A stretch of DNA of 64,000 nt from Phyllostachys edulis (taxonomy: Eukaryota; Streptophyta; Magnoliopsida; Poales; Poaceae). The stretch spans positions 91,978,588-92,042,587 of the forward strand of contig CM070548.1 of the NCBI GenBank assembly GCA_036346405.1, in the 5' to 3' direction. Positions 1 to 10,850 of this stretch are shown here, piece by piece (within the stretch, counting starts at the first letter, position 1; every line of letters starts with the position of its first letter). Below the pieces are notes generated by a model. It was not told where the DNA came from and did no database searches. It saw nothing but the letters and a program-made list of their open reading frames with translations. A program made the position numbers and the translations under genes.

Positions 1-389
1 AAGATAATAATTCAATTTCTATTGCCTTTTTCCAATCTTCCCAATTTGATATTTTCGTACATTCAGTGAGCTGTGCAGGCTCTAGATCAAGATCGATGAT
101 TGTGACAATTTTCTTTGCAAAATAAATATCGACATTGGCCATTGTCTTATTCATAGATTCTCTCGTGGTCATAAAGTTTATAGCTATTTTTTCATGGCGC
201 GATTCTTTTAATGCTTCTACTTGCCCACCTCTGCTTTCAATTACGGGGGCAAGTCTCTTTAGTTTTTTAGCTCCGATGTGTGCGCACACATCCATACTGA
301 TATCTCCCTCTGTGGGAATGTTCAAATCTGGTATGCCTTTTCCTAAAGGTTTCATACTAGTGCTAGGTCTCAATTGGCTCCTCTTATAG
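1..389 (-). pseudogene. Ty1/copia polyprotein fragment (integrase-RT linker), cut by window edge
   Basis: On the minus strand, about 115 codons are open from near 360 down to base 1. They read through a lysine-rich stretch, a segment resembling the linker between integrase and reverse transcriptase, and a W-x-x-W-K-x-A-I-E-x-E-L motif near the end. That motif is the conserved start of copia reverse transcriptase, where a substrate-like Trp/Lys/Glu pattern precedes the catalytic fold. The catalytic part would lie left of the window. Integrase, protease and gag are not visible between this fragment and the primer-binding site 400 bp away, so the element is internally deleted. The assignment rests on the pattern and on the adjacent LTR and primer-binding site. 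Confidence 0.6.
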
Positions 390-790
390 TTCTAGGGAAC
401 TTCGGTGATCGGCTGCGTTAAGTCTTTCTTATCCTTTTTTCGCCAGGCGTCCTCGGTTACTTGGGATTCGAGAGGCTGGAGTTCTCATCCTTTTCTTAGG
501 CCTCTGGATGGGATTATGGCCCTTTTTTCTTTTTCTATGTTCATGCAATCTACCATCTACAGTGCAATCGTCATCTACTCTTTCATGCAACCTATCGATC
601 GGCTTGGCCAGCGACTTCAAGTCGGCTTGTGGTAGATTAAAACGGATTTGCGTAGTAGGAAAAACTCTAGAAAGCCAAATTTGCGGAATTGAAAGCGATC
701 TAGACAATGCGATTCAATCTACGAGCGTCGTGCTTCGACGGTTACTTTTCGATCCAAGTAGAGTAGGCTTAGAGGTAGGCCGGAGTCGAT
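390..790 (-). other. Residual internal region of the minus-strand copia element
   Basis: This lies between the primer-binding site and the polyprotein fragment. A basic open stretch occupies 429-707 on the minus strand and is rich in Arg and Lys. I cannot assign it to gag or integrase. It is too short to hold a normal gag-protease-integrase block of several kilobases. Confidence 0.35.
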
Positions 791-803
791 CATGCTGATA
801 ACA
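791..803 (-). promoter_or_regulatory. Primer-binding site, initiator-tRNA-Met type
   Basis: Read on the minus strand, the bases next to the LTR are TGTTATCAGCATG. This resembles the plant copia primer-binding consensus TGGTATCAGAGC, complementary to the initiator tRNA-Met 3' end. It directly abuts the LTR terminus at 804, the expected position for minus-strand DNA priming. Confidence 0.6.
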
Positions 804-1066
804 TGTTAAGAAACCGTCGCTGGTGAGTCCAATTCGAGCGATCACCTCGTAGACGGAAGTCGATTAACACAGAACAATGCAAGAACAAATAGTAGATTGA
901 ACATAGAGATATGGGGGGACTTCTTTCTTCTCTTTATTTCTCTTCTCATGATCAGCCTTTTACAATGATTAGCACCGCCTATTTATGGACTACAGACCCT
1001 ACTAGGGTTTTGAATGGGGCGCCCACCCATGGGTCGGCTGCTGGGCCAAGCCCATGGTTTCTCAAC
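804..1066 (-). mobile_element. 5' LTR (263 bp) of the minus-strand copia element
   Basis: On the plus strand the segment begins TGTTAAGAAACC and ends GGTTTCTCAACA, a near-perfect terminal inverted repeat with the usual TG...CA ends. The primer-binding site sits immediately at its low-coordinate side, so this is the 5' LTR of an element transcribed leftward. Short LTRs of this size are common in copia elements. The partner LTR, if it exists, is outside the window. Confidence 0.65.
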
Positions 1067-2034
1067 AGTATGATTAGATTTTACCAACAAATACTAACCT
1101 TATTATAGCGCCTAGAATTGTTGCTCAACGAGCGCGTCCACATCGGCTGCCAAGCTACAGTTCGTTGCGTGGTTCCGGCTCGTGCGATTGCCGCTGCATC
1201 GTCGTGTGCTTCCCGTGTTGTTCGATCGTTCGACTATCGTGTGATTCAGAACCGTTCGATCATCGCTCGTTCGTGGCCACGTGAGTCGCGTTGATGCATC
1301 GAGGCCATTTATTGCTGAGTCTTTTCGGTCGTGCTGCGTTGTCTTGGCATCGATTTTCGCCCTGTTCGCTCGCGCCTTCCCACCGTTCGCTTCGTTCACC
1401 AGCTACGGACTCCACGTGCCTGTAGCCCACGTACGTGCTCCACGTCCTGTAGTCCACGTTTGCCTCAGCCATTTAGTTTGCTACGAAAAGCCAGTTTTGT
1501 CGCCATGTCGTGGCCAGGCGATTAGTCCGCTTTGGTGTTTGCTCTATTTACAGCCGTTCGATGCCTGCGTGCTGCCGAGAGCAGTCCGCCAATGAGGTTG
1601 TGCTACCGAGAGAGACCCAGCGTGAGACGTGCCCAACGATTGAATGTGATGTCCTATCATCCACGTTTTGTGTACGGCGCTGTTCGCTCGCGTCTTCCGG
1701 TCGATCGCTTCATTCGAGTGCAACGCGCTCAGCGTCCCGTGATTCGTCAGCTCTGCATTTCGCGTCCGAGTCGTTCGTTCCAATCGTGTGAGACTGAGTT
1801 GGCCGCAAGCCATTGCTTTGGTCGCCATGATGTGTACAGTCGTTTAATGCACGGTCTTGTCCGAGCCGCTGTGCGCCGACCTTCGCGCCAGTGCGAGACG
1901 TTCGTCGGCGTCGGTCGCTGTCCGCTCGGTGGTTGGCCACTGTTTTGCCACGGTTTACGTGGTTCTTCGGCGTTTTGCTAGCTGGCCCATGCCACCACTT
2001 GGGGCACACTTTTAGCACTTTAGACTGCGTCGAG
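1067..2034. other. CpG-rich unrecognised sequence
   Basis: This stretch is unusually rich in CG dinucleotides (many TTCG, TCGC and CGTTCG words). No reading frame has recognisable protein content; open frames on both strands are low-complexity shadows. A phrase containing CTGTTCGCTCGCG recurs near 1360 and 1680, suggesting decayed internal duplication. It is bounded on the right by a solo LTR. It may be old retroelement sequence, but I cannot name it. Confidence 0.3.
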
Positions 2035-4290
2035 TGTAAGATCGAGGAGGCCGACTAGAGGAGGGTGAATAGGTGGTTTTAAAAACTTATTTGGCTAAAA
2101 CCGATTTCTAATGCGAAAGCTAACAACAATACAATTTTACACAATTAAAGCCTAAATCAACTAATCTTTACTAAGTGCACCAACAACATAATACTATTGG
2201 TAATGATAGCAATCATACAAAGACATGTAAGTAATTTAATACAAGGAATGTAAATTGCACAAAGTAAAACACAAGAGAACAAATCGCAATGACATAATGA
2301 TGTTTTATCGTGGTGTTTGGAGACTTGCCGATCTTCCCTAATCCACATTGACGTAAGCCCAACCAAATTGGACTGGCTCCACAATTGAGCCAACACCTCC
2401 GAGGTAAGTCCAACCACTTGGACCGGCTCCAACACGAACCAACACCTCGATCCACTTGGGGTTGCTCTTTCTCCACTCCGGAGATGGCGAGAACCAAACC
2501 ACTCACAACCGCCTGGGTCTTCTCACAACCCCCTTTGAGAAGATCACCGATGCAACTCCTCCAAGCCATCTAAGTGATGGCAAACACCAAGAGTAACAAG
2601 TCGGAGACGCTCACTTGAACGAATCAAGTGCCTAACCTCAATGGATACACAATCCACTACCTAATGCAACACATATACTTAGGATTTGCTCTCTAAGCTC
2701 ACTAAGTGTAACGCATGCACATAAGAGATGAGAGGGCTTGTTCTTTGCTCAAGGAAAAGAATATAGCACAAGCAACCTTACTCTCACAACCAGCCAAGGT
2801 GGGTATTTATAGCCTACACACAAAAACTAGCCGTTTGGAAGAAAAACTGCTGAAAATCAGCGAAGCCCGGTCTGACTGCCAACCAATGGCCGATCAGACC
2901 GCTCATGCTCCAATGGCTATAAAACTAGCCGTTGGACACATGTCCGGACTAACTGCCAACCAATGGCAGGTCAGACCGTGCCAACCCGGTCAGACCACCA
3001 AGGGTGTGGTCAGACCGCTCAACAGAACAAAGAGCTATTCCAGAAAAACACCTTCTCTAGAAAAAGCTGATCGAGTCACTTGACCTGGAGGTCCGATCAG
3101 ACCGGCCAACACATGGCGGTCAGACCGGCACCCAAAACCAGAAAAATACATTATCTGGAAAAAGTTGACTAAGTCACATGACCCAGAGGCCCGGTCAGAT
3201 CGTCCAACATATGGCGGTCAGATCGGTCAACCATGGCGGTCAGACCGCCAAAACAAGAAACCGACACACAGCCTGGTCAAACACTCAACGGTCGGTCAGA
3301 CCGCCCAAAGACACGTGGTCAGACCGCCAGAGCTGAGAAACACAGATTTTTGCATTCCGCTTCAACTCAATTTGTAAAATACATTTGCCAATTGATATGC
3401 GATGCAAACAAGTGATAAAGACAAGATTCTCAACAAGTTGCAAAACACATTTACCATCTTTTAGAATCACACCATAAGGAATAAGGTACATGAACTTAAA
3501 ACATTTGTAAAACACATTCGCAAACTAAAGTCACATGCTACAAGGATTATGCATGAGCCTCAACTATTTGTAAAACACATTAGCAAATATCGGCAACATG
3601 CTAACGAGAGCTAGAGCATGCACAATGAGCTATGAACATATAACACTCTCAAGCTACTAGTCAAGACCCCTCTTAATAGTACATCAATCTATACTAGTAA
3701 TTCGGTCTCCAACCAAACACCAAGAGTGGTAAATGACTAGGAACGCATCCTTAGTCCTAGCTAGTCATACCTTTGCCTTGCACATTCACTTGAAGCTTGA
3801 TGACACACATCTTCACTTCAAGTCTGGGTCATTGACTTGATAATCATCAACACATGATGATTTCCTTTACTTCAAGTTCTTGACTTGAATATGCATCAAT
3901 CCATGATGCACGCTTTCACTTAACCTCCATCAACACAAGATGGGTCTTCTCTTGACTTGATGATCAACTTATAATCATCTCCTCTTCGAGATCTTGATTC
4001 ACATCAACACATGATGTGTCTTTTACTCCAAGCTCTTGACTTCAATATCATCAACACATGATGATCTTTTTCACTTCGGGATCTTGACTTGAACACTATC
4101 AACACATGATGATTTCCTTCATCCCGAGTCTTGACTTGATGACGATCAACTCATGATGTCATCCAAAGTCTCCATCATCATGGAACATAACCTATTTATC
4201 CAACTCGTAGAAAATGTTAGTTCCATATGACAATTGTCATTAATTACCAAAGTACTCCATTAACTCATAATGGCGGGTCTAAATTTTTCA
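2035..4290 (-). mobile_element. Solo LTR, family A (2.26 kb)
   Basis: Begins TGTAAGATCGAGG and ends with CA (AATTTTTCA). It is flanked by TCGAG on the left (2030-2034) and TCGGG on the right (4291-4295), a 4-of-5 match to a 5-bp target duplication. The left end recurs at 35327 and the right part (3520-4290) recurs at about 50150-50837, so this is a repeat family. At the 50-kb copy a purine-rich tract lies just outside the end, which places the true LTR start at the high-coordinate side and gives the minus orientation. There is no gag or pol coding. It also contains many copies of a GGTCAGACCG-type palindrome. Confidence 0.6.
2870..3330. repeat. Dispersed short palindromic motif GGTCAGACCG inside the family A LTR
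   Basis: About a dozen near-identical copies of a CGGTCAGACCG-like palindrome are spaced 20-60 bp apart, embedded in otherwise different sequence such as GCCAACCAATGGC. One further copy appears at about 48510. Short palindromes in LTRs can be regulatory protein sites or recombination relics; which applies here is not visible. Confidence 0.65.
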
Positions 4291-5211
4291 TCGGGTCATT
4301 TTGGTGGTAGCAAGTTTTTACCTGTGCATGTTTGCTTACTGTGGTTCCTTCTCGAGTCACTTGTTTTATGCTTGTTCCGCTGCTTTGCTTTGAGCTCGAC
4401 AGTATTTGACAACAAGCTTGCATGCCTATGTTCTTCACGCCGTTCATACGATTTTCCAGGCGCACCTTACGAGCTGCTGTTCTTCACCGTCGAACGCCCA
4501 TGTAGACTTCCATCGGTCAAGTTTGCCTCCTAGGATCCGCCCCATTTCTCTCCTTGCTTGTTTTGTGTTACTCTCGGTTCTTGCTCTCAAGGTTTTAGAT
4601 TAGTTCTTTGTTTTCTGATTAGGTTTATCCTGATTGGTCTCTATGCAGGTGTACATGTCCTTCACTGAGCCGTAGTAGAACTGCGAACCGTCTTTCCGAC
4701 CGGCCTTCCTCGGGTACACGCCCGTGTTTGCTTGTTTTTTTTTTTGGGGGGGGGGGCTAAAATCATTACCTCCGATTGCCCTCTGCTCTTAGTCATTTCT
4801 TTCATGTTCTTTTAGTTTCTGAAATTTGCGAGTGTCCTTGTGAAGCCTACGTGGCGAACCAGACGAACTTCAGCTGATATTTACCCAATACGCTGGCTTT
4901 TTAGGATCCGCCTAATTTCTGTTTGTATTGATTCTATTGTTCTTTAGGTTCTTGCCGACGTGATTTATCGTTAGTCCTTTACTGTCTCCTAGGAATTAAC
5001 GGTATTTTTGGTTGTGTACTGTAGATATTATTTGCATGTTTGTGCTGGATCTGCGCTTCGTTCATCCAGCTTGAGTTCGTCTGATAAACGGGTATGTCAC
5101 TTTCTTTTACTCGCGCTAGCCTGTTACGATTTACGCTCTTCTTTTAGTTAGTTCTTTATTCTTCATTTGGTCCCTGAAATCCTCAAGTATCCTGGTGGAA
5201 CTTTGCTTCCT

Positions 5212-5945
5212 TGGGGCACGCGTGCATTTTTTCCCCAGTGTCCAGACCCTTGCGATTCAGTGAGTTTTGTTTGTAGCTTTGGTTTTCGCTTAGACCAGAA
5301 AAAAGGATCCTTTAGACCATCACACATTCCCACCTTGTGAAATATTAATTAGCATGATGCCAAGAAAATGTCTTGGATATGGTAGGAATGCCAAAAAGAA
5401 TTTCCGGTGAGACCATGACACATTCACACTTCAAAACATCCTAGCTAGCAAGATGCATGATAGTAGGGTTAAAATGCCGTGCAAGATCGTCTTGCAGGAT
5501 TAGTTTGATTCATCTCTTGCTCTGATAATTATCCGTTATTCCTTTCTTTTCTATTCACCTTTCCTATGATTTCTTATTGCGCAAGTGTCAAGGCCCTTTG
5601 TGCGCCCGTAAGAGCACTACACATCGTTCTGCCACTTTACTTCCTTCGGGTACGCGTGTATTTTTTTCCAAGTGTCCAGACCCTTTCGATTCAACGAGTT
5701 ATGTTCGTAGCTTTTGTTTTCACCTAGACCAGGAAAAAAAAGGTCCTTCAAACCATTGCACATTCCCACCTTGTGAGATATTAATTAGCAGGATGCCAAG
5801 AAAATGTCTTGAATCTTATAGGAATGCCAAAAAGGATTTCCGGTGAGACCATGACACATTTACACTTCAACAAATCCTAGCTAGCAAGATGCAGAATAAC
5901 AGGATTAAAATTCCATGCGAGATCGTCTTACAGGATTAGTTTGAT
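5212..5945. repeat. Tandem duplication, about 430-bp period
   Basis: The block 5212-5511 is repeated at 5645-5945 with about 85-90% identity by eye. Both copies contain, in order, a GTGTCCAGACCCTT phrase, a run of A, CACATTCCCACCTTGTGA, TGCCAAGAAAATGTCTTG, TTTCCGGTGAGACCATGACA and CAGGATTAGTTTGAT. The spacer between copies differs. This is a local segmental duplication within the Helitron-derived region. Confidence 0.85.
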
Positions 5946-5983
5946 AGCCTACATGTTTTGCCATCTTACCATCAGAGCGCATT

Positions 5984-6157
5984 TATCGTTGCCTATTGAC
6001 AATTCCTTTTCCCACTGGATTGTGATTCGACTTAAAAAAAAGTTTAGCGATCGTGGTTTGTTGCGTGCACTATCGTTGCCTATTGACAATTCCTTTTCCC
6101 ACTGGATTGTGCTTTGGCTTAAAAAAAATAGTTTAGCGATTTGGTTTGTTGCATGCG
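5984..6157. repeat. Tandem duplication, 87-bp period
   Basis: Two adjacent 87-bp units each begin TATCGTTGCCTATTGACAAT, continue through CACTGGATTGTG, a poly-A tract and TTTAGCGAT, and end with TTGTTGC. They lie directly after the larger duplication and about 100 bp before the Rep remnant. Confidence 0.85.
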
Positions 6158-6252
6158 CGTGTTCAGACCTTTGCAATCCACTTGTGCCGCTTGCGTTTCC
6201 TTTCTTTGTGTGTAGTAGTTATTTGTGTGTACAAAAAAAGGACTAGAAAAAG

Positions 6253-6850
6253 ATGGTTTTATCATATATGTATTTAAATGATAGTTGCATTCCGCTTAGT
6301 TTGCTTGCAGCTTCCTTTTCTGCGATTGAGCTCGATTGTATCGGAGGTAAATACTTTGCCATAAAAACAACTTGTCCTGTAGGTTTTACTGGGTCACACC
6401 ACTATATAGACATGAATTCCCAGGATGGTAAGCCTATTTGGCGTGTGTGTGGTCCACCTAATTTTGTCGTGACCTTCGCATGCAATCCTAAATGACCCGA
6501 AATCACTAATGCACTAGGGCCCCGGCCTGGCCAGCGCTCGAATGATAGATCTGACGTGGAGTGTCGTGTATTCTGGAAGAAACTAAACATTTTATTTGAC
6601 AATATCAAAGACAGATTTGTTTTCAGCCCTGTTCATGCTGGTATGGGTATGCCTAATACTCTTTCACTCATCGTTTTTTCCCCTAGGTTTCTGTTACCTT
6701 ATCTTGTCCGTTATTTTTCTTTTTAAGCTATATACACGCTTGAGTTTCAAAAGAAAGGTTTCCCGCATGTGCATGTTCTGCTTTGGCTCTCTTTACCACA
6801 ACAGCCAAAAGAGGTCAACTCGAAGATACCAGCGGCAACACATTCAACGG
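6253..6850 (+). pseudogene. Helitron Rep (HUH endonuclease) domain remnant with intron
   Basis: The first exon (about 6253-6640) reads F-T-G-S ... D-G-K-P-I-W-R-V-C-G-P-P-N, then V-T-F-A-C-N-P-K, an in-frame TGA at 6493-6495 in place of the usual Trp, then P-E-I-T and a P-V-H-A end. This is the signature order of the Helitron helicase-like N-terminal (Rep) domain. A GT...AG intron (6641-6727) in matching phase separates it from a second exon (6728 to about 6850) reading Y-T-L-E-F-Q-K-K-G-F-P-H-V-H-V-L-L-W-L, which contains the HUH metal-binding His-x-His. The downstream catalytic Tyr motif and helicase domain are absent. The TGA and truncation make it non-functional as it stands. Confidence 0.8.
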
Positions 6851-7250
6851 TATATAACATGTCTGATAGACCTTTATAGCTTAGACATATGCTAATACCT
6901 TACATTTCCTTTTATAATGATGTGGTCGGCTCCGTCACAGGCAAACGAAAAAAAACTCTCAATCAAATACTACGCCTAATAAACCCCCATAGCCTCATCG
7001 TCTACTAAGGCAATGAATCTCGTTTTATAATGATGTAGTTGGCTCCCTTGCAAACAATGGAAAAAGAGGTCTCAGGCGAGGATAGGAATCCTCTAGATGT
7101 TGATGATGTTCCTCGGCAGTTGAGTTTTAAAAGGTACATCTTCGATTTAAACTTCTCTTCCTTAGCCACCAAAAAAAAATCCTCTTATATAGCGGCGGCA
7201 TATCTCCTGCACATGAGCATATTTGTGAATATATGGACATAGGCCATCTC
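6851..7250. other. Unassigned sequence between Helitron Rep remnant and MYB-like fragment
   Basis: The phrase TTTATAATGATGT(A/G)GT(C/T)GGCTCC occurs twice, near 6912 and 7024. A 60-codon open stretch beginning with ATG at 7060 encodes an acidic peptide of no recognised family. I see no confident gene here. Confidence 0.3.
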
Positions 7251-7993
7251 AGCTATTCATTCCGAGATCCACGGCCAAACCACCTCCCACCTCCCACTTC
7301 ACGCTCTTTGCGATAACCCCCCAGCTCCCTTTCTTTGTTCGCCCGAGCCCCCTTCGCTCCCCCATTCCCCCCGCATGAGCGAGCTAGGGCACCGCCCGCC
7401 CGCCCGAGCCCCTGCGCCAAGCCAAGCCCCCTGCTCTGCTCCACTCCCCTGCTTGGCGTCGTCCCCTGCCCTTCGCCGCGCCTTGCCCTTCGTCGCGCCC
7501 CTCCCCCTGTGCCAGCCCCCTGCTCAGGCACCTCCACCCGTGGCGGCGATGCCCCCGTCCGGCGCCACATCTTTTGGCCCCGACGCCCCTCACCTGGCCG
7601 GACTGCGGCGGCGACCCAATCCACACCGACCTCAGCCCGTCTCCATCCTCGAAACCCTAATCCATTACTCATTGCTTTCTATGTATGATGAATCCTATGG
7701 TAATTGATTGAGTGAGTGGTTGATTAATTTGTGCAGGGATTCCATGGACTAAGAAGAACCTTGAATGTTTGAGGCGGTGGGCAAAGGGGCGTCATTTCAG
7801 TGTCGGCCATGCCCAGAAGTTCTTCCTCTGGCAGACTAACTCTGGCAAGAAGTGTCGGGCCAGCCTCTTCGATGTATGGGATGAGATGAATTATGTAATG
7901 GATGGGAATGGATTATGTTGTGTAAAATTGAATTTGACTAGTGTCAGATTGGATGTTTGTGAAATTAATTTAGATGTTGAACAAATGAAATGA
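7251..7993 (+). pseudogene. Decayed SHAQKYF-type MYB-related gene fragment
   Basis: A GC-rich, CCC-rich stretch (7255-7640) like a grass 5' UTR or first exon leads into an intron-like gap ending TTGTGCAG at 7736. The exon from 7737 reads G-I-P-W-T, then, after a deletion of most of the repeat, H-A-Q-K-F-F-L-W-Q-T-N-S-G-K-K and R-A-S-L-F-D-V. This matches the plant one-repeat MYB family (MYBS/I-box type), whose repeat starts GxPWT and ends SHAQKYF, followed by a basic RRSSLFD-like tail. About 20-25 residues between helices 1 and 3 are missing and the first Ser of SHAQKYF is Gly, so DNA binding is unlikely. The frame closes with TGA at 7991-7993. It lies next to Helitron-derived DNA, so capture is plausible but unproven. 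Confidence 0.5.
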
Positions 7994-8033
7994 ATTCATA
8001 ATGTGGCTTGCTGGTAGGAATTTGCATTGGGAA

Positions 8034-8215
8034 GTCTGAAATGTTTTCTGAAATCTAATGGATGGGATGGGAATGAATTATGTAATGGATGGGAAGTCTG
8101 AAATGTTTTCTGAAATCTAATTGTTGTCTGAAATCTAATGGATGGGATGGGAATGAATTATGTAATGGATGGGAAGTCTGAAATGTTTTCTGAAATCTAA
8201 TTGTTATGCGAAACT
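8034..8215. repeat. Short tandem repeat, 62/80-bp units
   Basis: Unit 1 (8034-8095) and unit 2 (8096-8175) share GTCTGAAATGTTTTCTGAAA, GGATGGGATGGGAATG and TATGTAATGGATGGGAA. Unit 2 carries an extra 18-bp internal duplication. A partial third unit follows to 8215. A related phrase already occurs at 7880-7910 in the MYB-like fragment, so the array probably grew from it. Confidence 0.8.
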
Positions 8216-9247
8216 TTACGGGTGATACATTCAAGACACATGAAGATATTCAAAGTTCAAAACTTCCTGGACTGATTACATAGCATTTTCAGAATCTTCT
8301 TGTGTTTGGCTGGCCTTTGTCCCATTAGATTGTTGCGATACGAGTAGAGTAACTGTGCTATTCTTGAGCTCTGTTACTAAAACTTATTGTAAGTTTTCCA
8401 GCAGAGAAACACACGATTATTTATCTGAGACATCTGTTATTTTGATTTTATACTTGTTTAAGGAAATGTTTTCTTTTCTTCTTTTATCCACAATGTTTTT
8501 AAGCACATCTAGAACTAGACTTTCAGTGATGACCTTTGTTTTTCATTGTGTCTAGCAGTTGACAGTACTACACCCTCGGCTCCTATATCTTGCAGTAATA
8601 AGGTTTTGATTCGAGACATAGAGCGGTGGTACGGTTCCTACATGTTAACTGAAAAATTGAATTGAACTACATGTACTATCAGTTTCTGGTAAATAAGATA
8701 ATGTAAAAGAATATTTTTTATGGCATGATCTCCAGTAAAAATGACAGAAATTGGCCTAGTTACTAACTAGCAAGCCTGTGAACTATTGGCAATATGATAT
8801 TGAAAATCATATTGAATGCAAAACCATTAGGATGTACATGTGTTGTGTATGTACCCTACCATTGGTGCATACATGTATAGGTAGGGAAATTGTTCAGATT
8901 TATTCCAAACAAGCATGTGAAACACGTGCTTAAACAATGAAAACTATGAAACAATTCCAGTCACAATGCTAAACCTGAGCTAATGAACAAGACCAGGCAG
9001 ATGCATCTCCAAAACCAAAACAAGAAAATGCGAGATGGATGGGGAAAAAATCCTATACATCACTTTGCATAATCCAGTTCTAAAACAAGAATGCTTCATG
9101 ATTACAACTACCAAGAATCATGATTACAGCAAGCAGGCTTCATGATTACAACAACTGACAAGCCTTGATGTATGCAATCAGAAAATTTAGTTCTGGACTG
9201 ATGGCCTTGAAGTATCCAATCTGAAAATGAAACATGATATAGCAATG
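8216..9247. other. AT-rich sequence with no recognised gene
   Basis: No coding potential was recognised on either strand. There is a small dispersed repeat of TTCATGATTACAAC-like words near 9095-9150. It ends at the CTACA target site of the copia element. Confidence 0.4.
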
Positions 9248-9252
9248 CTACA

Positions 9253-10850
9253 TGTGGATATCATGGGGATATGTGCACGATCTTAGGATGATGTTACAAT
9301 TGGCAATGGCGTTGAAGGTTTGTCGAAACACGCTTTTTTTTTTGGCAAAGTCAGGATTTTCAGTAGTACCGGCAAGTAACATGCGGTATGACCGCAACGC
9401 AGCATGACCGGCAAGTAAGGAGCGGTAGTGCTGCAGATATCTGCCTTTTAGTTGGCGGTATGGTTTTTCGAGCGTGTTTTCTTGGATTTTTGGTCTCCTT
9501 GGAAAAGCAGATGATCAGTAGGTTTGGGAGCGGTACTACCTTGATCAGAGTAATCGAGCATACATGGCGGTATGATCATTTGTGTTCTGAATGTTTTGCC
9601 GACTTGGTAAAATGGTGTTTCGTTAGATCAAGTTCATGGGTTTCAGTGCATATGTGTTGCATGATGCATGTTTTGACTAACGTGGGTCAAGTTGTGAAGA
9701 ACTTGTTCTCGGAATTGATTTCTTTGTCTATTGTTGTGCAGGTTGCTTGGAGGTCAAAGACGAGGATGATCAGGACTAAGCTTGAAGAGATGAGGTCCAG
9801 AACGATCGGGGATGCCGGGTGAAGTTAATGGAGTCAAGCATGGCGCAAAAGGGACAAAGGTGACCGAACGAGCAGTTCGGTGCGACGGGTTGGATCAAGC
9901 GACGCGGGGGTCGGTGCAAGTGTCATGGTAGTTTCGGTGGGAGCCGGGTGGGAGAGACTTGCCGACATGATGAGATCCACTGGATCAACCTACACGTAGC
10001 GAAGCATGGAAGTGCTTCACGCAGTTTGGACTCGATCTTTGGAAAAAGATCGAGAAGGAGTATTTTGGTAATTTTACCAAATACTGCCTTGGTGACCTTT
10101 TGCCAACCCACGGCGCAAGATGACGCAAGGTGAAGCGGATTAGGTCAAGAGGAGATGAAGACAGCGCTTTAAAATGTGTGCGTGTGTGACCCGTTTGTGT
10201 GTGGTCTTAACAGGGCCCATTAGGGTTCAATCTTCTAGAAGGTCTAGACATCCACTATAAATAGAGGAGGGAGGTGGCTGCACCTCTCTTCAACTCTTTC
10301 ATTTGTTTTGAAACCCTAGTTTCCTTAGGGAGATGATAGTTGGAGGTTAGGGTTCTAGAGAGTTGGATTTGATTTCGTACTCATGTATTGAGTCTTTGTC
10401 CTCCTTGATGGAGTGGTTGTAAACCAATACCATATCAAAATCAATCCAAGGAAAGATTCCTCAAGATGAGTCTATTTGCTTCCTTCTCTCTATTTGATGA
10501 TTTTGAGTTTTTCTTTAATCTGTGAGTTTTTACTTGGTTTCTTGTCTTGATCTAGCTTGTTGTGACATGTGGGAATACATCTAGGATCATCTTGATCATC
10601 AATCACCCACGAGCAAGTGTTTGGATCATATTTTGGTTTTGACTCGGTTTTTGGAGCAACCTTCGTTCGAACGAAAAAAGGGCAGAACTTTGGCAAAAAT
10701 CTTCACGATCGTTGCATGGAATAGGTTCCTGACATCCTTAGAAAGGTGTGTTTCAAGTTTCGTGAAGTTTGGAGTTACGGATCAAAAGTTACGTCAATTT
10801 TTGATTTCTTTTCAGGCTATTTACTATTCATTCACCTGTTTTTACTGTTA
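9253..10850 (+). repeat. 5' LTR of the copia element, 3'-truncated
   Basis: This matches 14827 to about 16430 of the 3' LTR along its full length with scattered substitutions and small indels. Similarity stops near 10845-10850, where sequence jumps directly to integrase coding. About 300 bp of LTR 3' end present in the other copy is lost. Differences between the LTRs indicate a moderately old insertion. Confidence 0.85.
10254..10262 (+). promoter_or_regulatory. LTR TATA box (5' LTR)
   Basis: CTATAAATA followed by GAGGAGGGAGG, conserved in both LTRs, is the likely start-site TATA of the element's promoter. Confidence 0.6.

Larger units (their letters stand above)
4291..6250 (+). other. Intron-like T-rich leader region upstream of Helitron Rep remnant
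   Basis: T-rich, intron-like sequence with exon-like GC islands near 4430-4520 and repeated phrases. It lies immediately 5' of a Helitron Rep fragment in the same orientation, so it may be the leader and early introns of an autonomous Helitron gene. No protein domain was recognised. It contains the two tandem duplications listed separately and a G-run at 4747-4756. Confidence 0.35.
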
